Of a stretch of DNA of 64,000 bases, positions 57,284 to 64,000 are shown piece by piece. Numbering within the stretch: the first letter of the stretch is position 1; the number at the start of each line of letters is the position of its first letter. A model generated the notes under the pieces. That model ran no database searches and was not told where the DNA came from. It saw nothing but the letters and a program-made list of their open reading frames with translations. Source of the stretch: Neopestalotiopsis rosae (Eukaryota > Ascomycota > Sordariomycetes > Amphisphaeriales > Sporocadaceae); contig JALGAS010000002.1 in assembly GCA_023078685.1 (NCBI GenBank), forward strand, positions 1,550,001 through 1,614,000, written 5' to 3'. The position numbers were made by a program, and so were the translations under genes.

Positions 57284-58780
57284 ATGCCGCCAGAAAACCT
57301 AGATCCAGCCCGGGCGACACCATTCATTTCCCCCGGCTTCGCGATGGTTCTCCTCGGCAATGGCCCCAAGAGACGACAGCCTTGCGACTTTCATGGCGCC
57401 CAGGCTGCCATATCGAAAATGACCACCCATGCCGCCTTTCTCGGTCTCGAAAACCTGCAGGGCGGCCAACAAGAGTGGCTGTGCGGAGCCGCCCTCGACG
57501 CTGCCCTCGAGTTCCGCTACCGCCAGCAGCCGCGCCAAGTGCAGGACATAATCAACCTGCTCACGACGACGGCGGTCGAGGGCCTCTTTGGCCGGGAGAA
57601 TGTGTTCCACGAAGTCTCCGCCTTGGATTCCACCCGCTTCTTTCGTCTGCTGGACGGCTTCAGGAGCCATGAGTTCACCATTTGGCCCATCGACACAGGC
57701 ACGCACTAGGTGGCCGTGATCCTCCAGATGGACAAGAACGACGACGACAATCCGCAGTTTGACCGTGTTATGCGTATCGCCGTCGCGGATCCACATGGCG
57801 CGTTATATAGGTTCTCTCGCGTGCACGACCGGATGAATCGTCTGTTCAAATCGTGCGGCTTTGTCACCAGTGACAGGCAGCTATACAAGAATGTCGAGGT
57901 TGTAAAGCAGGACGACGACTGGTCTGGCGGGCTGCGATGCTACGCAATTTGTCATGAGCTCATGCAAATGATTACGAGAGCGCACACGGCTGGACAGGAT
58001 GCCATTCTCCTTGACGAGCCTGTTTGTCAGTGGTTTCATGCCAAGTCGGTCCGTGAAGAGATGACTGGTCTCTGCGCTGCAATGTGCGTGCGCGAGCTAG
58101 GAAAGGGGGCTCGCATGGCGATCGAGCTGGTTGCTGAACCCGAGCTGCCGGATGCAGAACCGGGGCCAGCCATGAAAAGGGAACCCCCAAAGCAGGAGAA
58201 CCTGTTTGGCAACTTTGGATCTGCCGACATGCAGCCTGAACATATCGCAGCCATGGCTTTAGGCATAATATCGACCGGGTCAAGGCCGATCCATCAGCCT
58301 CCTAGTGGTACCAATTACCCCCCTCTGGACCTGGGTATAAGGGATATGGGCTCTGGCTTGAGCCCTAATGTTTTTCAAAGGGACCTTGCTGGTGGCACGA
58401 ATCATTCTGCATCTCGACTTCCCATGTTTAGCAATCTTGAGAATTCTGGTGACATGATGCGAGATCAAAACTTTGATGGGGTATGTGAAATACCTCTGTA
58501 CCTGAGGATCACGGTCGCTGACTATATTCACTGAGTAGGTCGTCGCCCCCTCGGTGTCGCCGTTATCAGAACGCAGCACCACTATTGAACCGGAGGATAG
58601 AGAGGGGACCAAAAAGGTATATTCATAAAGGATCCAATCTCCAGCTGGAATGGAAAGCGTGAACCCTCAATATTGAAGAATGGTACCGAATTATCGACAA
58701 GGCAAAGGTCCAAGGCGAAACGCCCTCGGGCACAAGCTCCAAAAGAGTCAGAATCTCGCTTGAGGGAATGGACGACCTAA
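57284..58780 (+). pseudogene. Ulp1-like (C48) cysteine protease gene with an in-frame TAG
   Basis: Related to SUMO/ubiquitin-like proteases; in this fungal expansion the substrate is unknown. Model: exons 57284-58480, 58539-58616 and 58679-58780; all phases agree. The region IWPIDTGTH is followed by TAG (57707-57709) and then VAVILQMDKND in the same frame. In C48 proteases the catalytic His is followed by Trp (HW), so TGG to TAG is the simplest explanation. In CpA context this is what RIP would produce on the other strand. The Asp position fits AVADPHG. Where the family usually has Ser-Cys-Gly before Leu-Arg, this copy reads WSGGLRCYA, so the nucleophile may also be lost. A C-terminal basic stretch (RQRSKAKRPR) in exon 3 could be a nuclear signal. 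The C-terminal exons are less certain than exon 1. Confidence 0.72.
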
Positions 58781-59139
58781 TGTAAGGGTAGAAGCCTGCT
58801 CACAGGATAGGAGCAAGCTCACTGAGACAGCAGACGGTAGATCAAGTAGCACATGTAGCATAAATAGAAGGCCGCATCGCCAGCCTGCGAAGATCACGTA
58901 GTCAGCTGAACTTGATGACAGAACACCCAGAGTGAGAGGCCATAAATACGAGATTCAAAGTGATCAATGTTGCTTAGAATTCATTGTAATATATATGAAG
59001 CGCCGTGAGCGCCAGCTGTCAGCTCAGCTTTCGATCCAATTCTGAGGACTCTATGATGCCATCTACATACTTGTTCAGTACGTTTGGGCTCTAAAAAGAT
59101 ATGGCAGTAATACATATGTACGTGACGATAGATGATACG
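58781..59139. other. Convergent gap, nothing recognised
   Basis: 359 bp between the Ulp1-like gene (+) and the MFS transporter (-). Presumably 3' UTRs. Confidence 0.5.
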
Positions 59140-61201
59140 CTATACTCGAGGCAAAGCCTCACTCGCGACATTTGTCTCGGTCACAGTTTCTTCGTTGATC
59201 TCCCTCTGCTCCGCACCAGATGATGGGGAGTAAGCTGGGTCATCGTCTTCGTCTTGGAGGAACACTATAGCGAGTTAGTATATCAATGCCTAAAAAGGGT
59301 TCGTAATGAGGAGAAACGTACAGCCGCGTCGAAGGACAAGACTACCAATCAAGGCAAGACCAAATAGCGAGGCGAGCAGCACAAAGAACGCTTGTGGAAA
59401 GGTCTCCACCGTCGCCGCGTACAGACCGTTGAAGATCATGGGCGCGAATACGCGGCCCGCGCCGTGAAGCAGCCCGATGGCACCGAGGACGCCGCCTACA
59501 TTCTGAGCAGGCACGTGCTTGGTGATTGTACTTTGGACCACGGCGCCGCCCAGACCACCAATGGCAGTGATGACACCGCCGAGCACAAAGACGGCCTGGG
59601 ATCGCGCAAAGATGTAGCCCATGATGCCGATTACCTCGGCTGTGATGGCTACTCTCAGCATCCAGATGTCCACCTTGTCTGCGCCGCTGTTTCTTTCCAC
59701 AACCTTCGCACCGCTCTCCCGACGTTGACGCTGCAGTGGTCGAATGCGGAAGAACCAGTTGATGAGAGGGAAAATGCCGAGTAGTACAATAACACGGATA
59801 AAGCTTATCAGTGAGACAAACCGAGAAGCCTCAAAGTTGCCCCAGTTGAACATATACTCGGTGTACAGGATGGTGACAGTACCCGAGCCCATAGCTGCCG
59901 ACAAGATGACCGCATCGAGACAGGCCAAGATGATCATGTTTCGACGGAATGCCTTGTTGGCTCGACCGCCAGGGACAAGAGACTTGAGCGGTGCCAGAGG
60001 GTTGGCGCTGAGGAGAGCCGGAAGCCAATCGTAGTCGCTCAGGAAACTGGCCGCCCGTGATCCAATGGCGAAACGGGAGCGCAATCGTTCTGCCAGTGCT
60101 TCCTGCTCTTGTTGGTGCTTCTCACGAGCCAGCATCTGCCGTTTCTGAGACAGAGATTCTGGTGTAACGCAGAGGATGAAGAAGATGAAAAAGATGTGGC
60201 AACCTAGTGTGACATAGAAAATGGATAGTAGCGATCCGGTCCATTTGACAAAGTAGCCAGCGAGGAGAGGTCCGAATGCAAGACCAGTAAACAGGCAGGC
60301 ATGCAGGTATCCAATGGTGACACCACGCCTCGACGGTGGCGTACAGTCGCTGGTATAGGAAGCGCTGAGGATGCTACCGGCTGTGAAGGATCCAGAGAGA
60401 CCGTCAAAGAAGGATCCCAGAATGAGCCAGTGGTAGTCGATATAATTCGGGTACTTTGCGGCGAAAATGGTGATGATTTCGTTGAGCACGCCACCGCATG
60501 ATGCGACGACAATGAGACGGGTGCGGCCGTAGCGATCCGAAAGCGACCCCAGTTTTGGTGCCGTGAGAGCACTCAGTACACCAGCCAAGACACTCAGTGT
60601 GAGAGTGAATATAGAAACATTCTTCTGTACCGCAGGAATGTTACATTGCGGGTTCTCGCCTCCCAGGATCACGGGCGTGAACATGAAGGCCGGATCTTTT
60701 AGTGATTCGTCTGCAAAATAGTTTTTGCAAACAAGGTCAACAATTCTTTACTTCTTGTCAGTCTCTTTCCAATCCCACAGTCACCTCAAAAAATGCAGGT
60801 CACTCACAGGTTGAGTTTTGGTACAATGACACCGCCAAAGGCAAGTGTAAAGAAGAAAAAGGGCCCAATGAGCCAGAATACCTGGCGGGTTGAGTCAGCA
60901 CCTTCTTTTCTGTACCTTGAAACACCACATGCGCGGAAAGCTCTAGCTGCACCGTTGGCACGTGGAGCGCACCGGACCGGCGCTGGTAAGGTAAACATAC
61001 AGACGGGCGCCGCCACGCCGGTAAGTGCTTGAAATCATCACCGCCATCCCATTCCTGACTGAGTCGTCTTTCAGGGCCATCTGGCTCAGCGCCCGCGCCG
61101 AGCAGTGGTGACGTCTCTCCGGCACCAGTGTCCATTACTTCCTCGTCGACCATGATGATTTCGCCGTCCCCGGACTTGCCGGGTTGTCGTTCGCTCGTCA
61201 T
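59140..61201 (-). CDS. MFS transporter, DHA1-like (12 spans)
   Basis: Proton-coupled facilitator in the plasma or vacuolar membrane; substrate not predictable. Exons are 61201-61001, 60881-60808, 60745-59322 and 59264-59140, with introns of 119, 62 and 57 nt; all phases agree, giving 607 aa. Exon 1 is a hydrophilic N-terminus with an acidic patch and ETSPLLG, a possible dileucine-type sorting signal. Exon 2 is the first span (FWLIGPFFFFTLAFGGVIV). Motif A between spans 2 and 3 is clear: KLGSLSDRYGRTR. Later spans follow, with a charged central loop (REKHQQEQEALAERLRSRF) and a second loop after span 8. The last exon encodes an acidic cytoplasmic tail (FLQDEDDDPAYSPSSGAEQR). DHA1 resemblance rests on motif A and topology. 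Confidence 0.92.
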
Positions 61202-62752
61202 GGCTGATGATCGAGACTGTGTGCGATAATATATCCCTTTTCAAATGTGCGCTAGGAGCCTCGAGTATATAGAGCTTCAGAGCGGATGACGACACAATGC
61301 GCAATGCTGGGGTTGCGATACCGATATGCGTTATCTCGATCCTTAGCCACAGCTGTTGTGTATATACCTACCAAGCTCGACGCCGCAAGCCGACGCTTTT
61401 GTTGTTGCTCAGGATATCGACAAGCGCATTACGGGGAGGTCTTCGCGGTCTCTGCAACAGAAGCAAAAGATGGAAGTTCAAGACTTAAAGAAGTATGAGT
61501 GAACAGGAGAGAGAAGATGGAAAGAGACAGGCATTCCTAAGCCGCGCACGCTTATCCAAGATAACAAGAAAGATAGGTACTACGGGGTCGGACGGACAGC
61601 AGATGTCTCCGCAATATACAGCGCATGACAGGTAGACGAGACAAGTCAAACTGCCTGAGAGGTAGGAATCAAATGTGTGGCTAGTACCGGGGGTAGAGGT
61701 CCGGCGCGTGGGAAATGGTCAAGGTCATGTACGATGAAAGCATCAATCGCTTCCGGGTACACGAAACGTACTTTGTACAGGGCACGCAGTCAAGCAAAGC
61801 AAAGCCAAGCATAGCAAAGCGAAGCGCGGGAGGGAGAGAAACCAAGGTGTGGCTTGCGGGAGACATTCCCTGAAGTGGGCAATCCAGTTCATCAGCAAGA
61901 TTCCCATTCTCTTGGGCTTGGACATGGGCTTTTGCGTTGGGGGGAGTGGATCAATCGACTCAAAATGCCTGCGATGCCGATAGTGAAAAAGCGGAAGGTG
62001 TGTGGCAGCAGCGCACCCCAAAGGCACCCCAAAAGCCAACGCTAATGCTAATTCAGGTCATCTAACACGGTTAGCTGGCTTCCAATAGCCTGGAATCCGT
62101 GGGGTTTCAAGGAACATAAGGAACGGGCCCCCCTGGAACCAGCCGCTAAACGTGGCAGTCTGAGGCCGACTGATCACTGGATTTGCCAGCAAAGAGACAC
62201 AACAGAACAGATAGAGAGAGTGCTGATCCTACCGGAAGCCAGAAGCCTCGAAGCGCCCCAATGTTACTTTTCTCACCATTGGATCTCACGTTATCATTTT
62301 CCCGATCGGAGTTTCGGACCAATAACATAACCATTCGAAGCCATTTTGCTGAATTCCTGGCATTCACCATTCTTTTATTAATCATATAGAAAAGTACCCG
62401 AAGCTAATGATTAGTAGTCGCTGGGTACAAGCTTCATGTATTATTGAATTCAAATTGTCCAGTGTAAGGTTACCTACAGTAACTTTGCACTCGACATTCT
62501 GACATCCCGCGCGTCCCGCAAGCCCATGTTATTTGGAGTTAGGTAGATGAATCTTAACCTGCATAATGTAAATCCTAGGCAGCACATTTAATTCGTGGTT
62601 GCTTCGATTATACATGCTTAAAGCGAAAGCGACGTGGTGGTTTTATGGAGGTGTGGCACAACAAGCGAGTCAATGACGCAACGATTCGACGCCAGGCCTC
62701 GGAACCAAAATTTGTGCCAACAAACTGGTCCGCCGGGATGGCTCCCAATACG
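61202..62752. other. 1.5-kb gene-free flank of the MFS gene
   Basis: Promoter side of the transporter followed by ordinary-composition DNA up to the AT-rich block. Short frames only. It contains a GCAAA-type microsatellite. Confidence 0.5.
61793..61825. repeat. Imperfect (GCAAA)n simple repeat
   Basis: AGCAAAGCAAAGCCAAGC followed by ATAGCAAAGCGAAGC. Low-complexity. Confidence 0.75.
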
Positions 62753-62770
62753 CGCACGGGGCCCCGTGCG
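62753..62770. repeat. 18-bp perfect palindrome, GC-rich
   Basis: CGCACGGGGCCCCGTGCG is its own reverse complement. Its inner 14 bp (GCACGGGGCCCCGT) recur 26 bp further on. It stands at the border between normal and AT-rich DNA. Confidence 0.97.
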
Positions 62771-62779
62771 GTTAATTTA

Positions 62780-62793
62780 GCACGGGGCCCCGT
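62780..62793. repeat. Second copy of the GGGGCCCC palindromic motif
   Basis: GCACGGGGCCCCGT, with ACGGGGCCCCGT a perfect 12-bp palindrome. Direct copy of 62754-62767. The AT-rich block begins about 20 bp after it. Confidence 0.95.
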
Positions 62794-62814
62794 ACCGTTA
62801 CGTAATCCTTAAAA

Positions 62815-64000
62815 TGCGGGCATTTAACCTTTTAATGTGGCCGACGACGAATATTAACCATAATTTTATTAAATTTAGTTAAATTTAAATAATTTTAATA
62901 TTAATTAATTGCGTTTAAATCTGCGATATTTTTGCTATAAATTTTATTTAAATCCGATTAAATTTAAATATTGCGTAATTAAATATTATAATAATAATTA
63001 ATTATAATTATAATTTAATAATAGCTTATAATTAAGCGTAATTAATTATCGCTAAAATACTCGGCTATAAAATAATTAAATAATATTAAAATATAAAATA
63101 ATTAATATTAAAAATATCGCAAAAAATTGCGTAATTAATTAAAATAAAAAATAATTAATTTAATTAAAATTTAATAAAATTATTATAATTATAATATAGC
63201 AGTCCTATATAAGGTGGCTATCCGTAATATTTAATTATATTATATTTTAATTATTTTAATTTATATTACCCCGTAAAATTATATATTAATATATCGCTAA
63301 TTACGAATAATATTATTTATTAAACGTTTATTTCCCGCTTTTTTAATTATCCTAAAATATATTTTATATTATAATTATAAAATCTTTTTTCGTAGGTTAA
63401 TAATTTTAATTAAACGATATTTCTATTATTTAAATAAATAGCATATATTTATAATAATATAATTTAATTAGCTATTTTTTGCTTTATTTTTTAAACCGGA
63501 TTTTTACGTATTCGGGGGGTTCTTATTCGATTCCGAATAATATCGGCTTAAGGGCTTTTTTAAGGGGTTTACCGGTATTTAGGGTTTTTATTTTATATTT
63601 AAATAAATTATCGCTATAAGTTTTTATATAATTTTATAATTACGGCTCGGTTACGAGGGTTTATAATATAATCGCCCCTTTTTAAAAAGCCTTTTAGCGA
63701 TATTTAAAATAAATTAATTGCTAATAAGGATTTTTTTCCTAACGTAGCTAATTATATTTTATAAGGAAATTTAATATAATAAAAAAAAATTAAACTTTTA
63801 TTTTCGATTAAATATTATTCGATTATATTAATAAAATAAATATAAGGTAATAAAAAAAAAGAGGGGAAGGCCGAATTTTAACGCTAAATTTAATAACCGG
63901 ATACCGGGCCTTATAATAAAATAATCGTTAAAAAAAAAGCCGGGGCTTAGGTTTTAATAAAAAAAGCTTTATGCGGTTTAATATACCGTTTTACCGGATA
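62815..64000. mobile_element. AT-rich RIP-like block, probably decayed transposon sequence
   Basis: Almost pure A/T with scattered CG dinucleotides and very few CA or TG, full of TAATTAAT and TTTAAATTT runs. Loss of CpA/TpG with retained CpG is the footprint of repeat-induced point mutation. No open frame survives and no protein trace is readable. That it was a transposon is inference from the process, which acts on repeats. The block continues beyond the window. Confidence 0.75.

Noticed and set aside
57707..57709. TAG in the Ulp1-like gene as part of an intron or a recoded amino acid
   Set aside because: No suitable donor/acceptor pair around it keeps both flanks. TAG recoding has no support in ascomycete nuclear genes.
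1..64000. tRNA, rRNA, CRISPR array or telomere repeats
   Set aside because: I looked for T-arm consensus sequences, spaced repeats and TTAGGG arrays by eye and found none that hold up; a covariance-model scan would be needed to exclude weak tRNAs.

Overview
The window is nuclear DNA from a filamentous ascomycete (Pezizomycotina, most likely a Sordariomycete; I cannot name the genus). The genes have one to four short introns, mostly 51-120 nt, with GTAAGT/GTATGT/GTGAGT donors and CTAAC/CTGAC-like branch sites. The gene content is also typical: a Zn2Cys6 regulator, a non-reducing polyketide synthase relic, a DHA1-type MFS transporter, and cytosine-to-thymine decay of repeats that looks like RIP.

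Layout. 1-638 is the 5' part of a Zn2Cys6 transcription factor (minus), with about 12.5 kb of sequence upstream of it that I could not assign to any gene. 13.1-26.6 kb is an ordinary housekeeping block: a MOSC-domain protein (+), condensin ATPase SMC2 (-), a Cue1-like ERAD factor (+), an unassigned single-span membrane protein (-) and a mitochondrial Mss116-type DEAD-box helicase (+). 26.9-36.1 kb is accessory. It holds an ankyrin-repeat gene with one frameshift, bracketed by near-identical 87-bp direct repeats; a short-chain dehydrogenase (-); an orphan SAT domain from a non-reducing PKS, truncated next to a RIP-like repeat copy; and a seven-span membrane protein (-). 37.8-50.4 kb returns to core functions: a GRAM/VASt sterol-transfer protein (-), a 99-aa hypothetical (-), an Atg38/NRBF2-like protein (+), an Hnt2/Fhit hydrolase (-) and CTF18 (-). 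The CTF18 reading frame is broken by a perfect 13-bp tandem duplication. 50.9-58.8 kb is a second accessory block: a pair of diverged 86-bp repeats around a secreted zinc metalloprotease (-) and a two-module orphan protein (+), then an orphan membrane protein (-) and a Ulp1-like protease gene with an in-frame TAG at the conserved His-Trp position (+). 59.1-61.2 kb is an MFS transporter (-). From about 62.75 kb a GC-rich palindrome pair marks the edge of an extremely AT-rich, gene-free, RIP-like block that runs to the window end.

These are monocistronic eukaryotic genes and I see no operons. The main theme is two intact housekeeping blocks interrupted by accessory islands with short direct repeats, gene relics and loss-of-function lesions. 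The exon coordinates are my own splice models, checked only for frame consistency.
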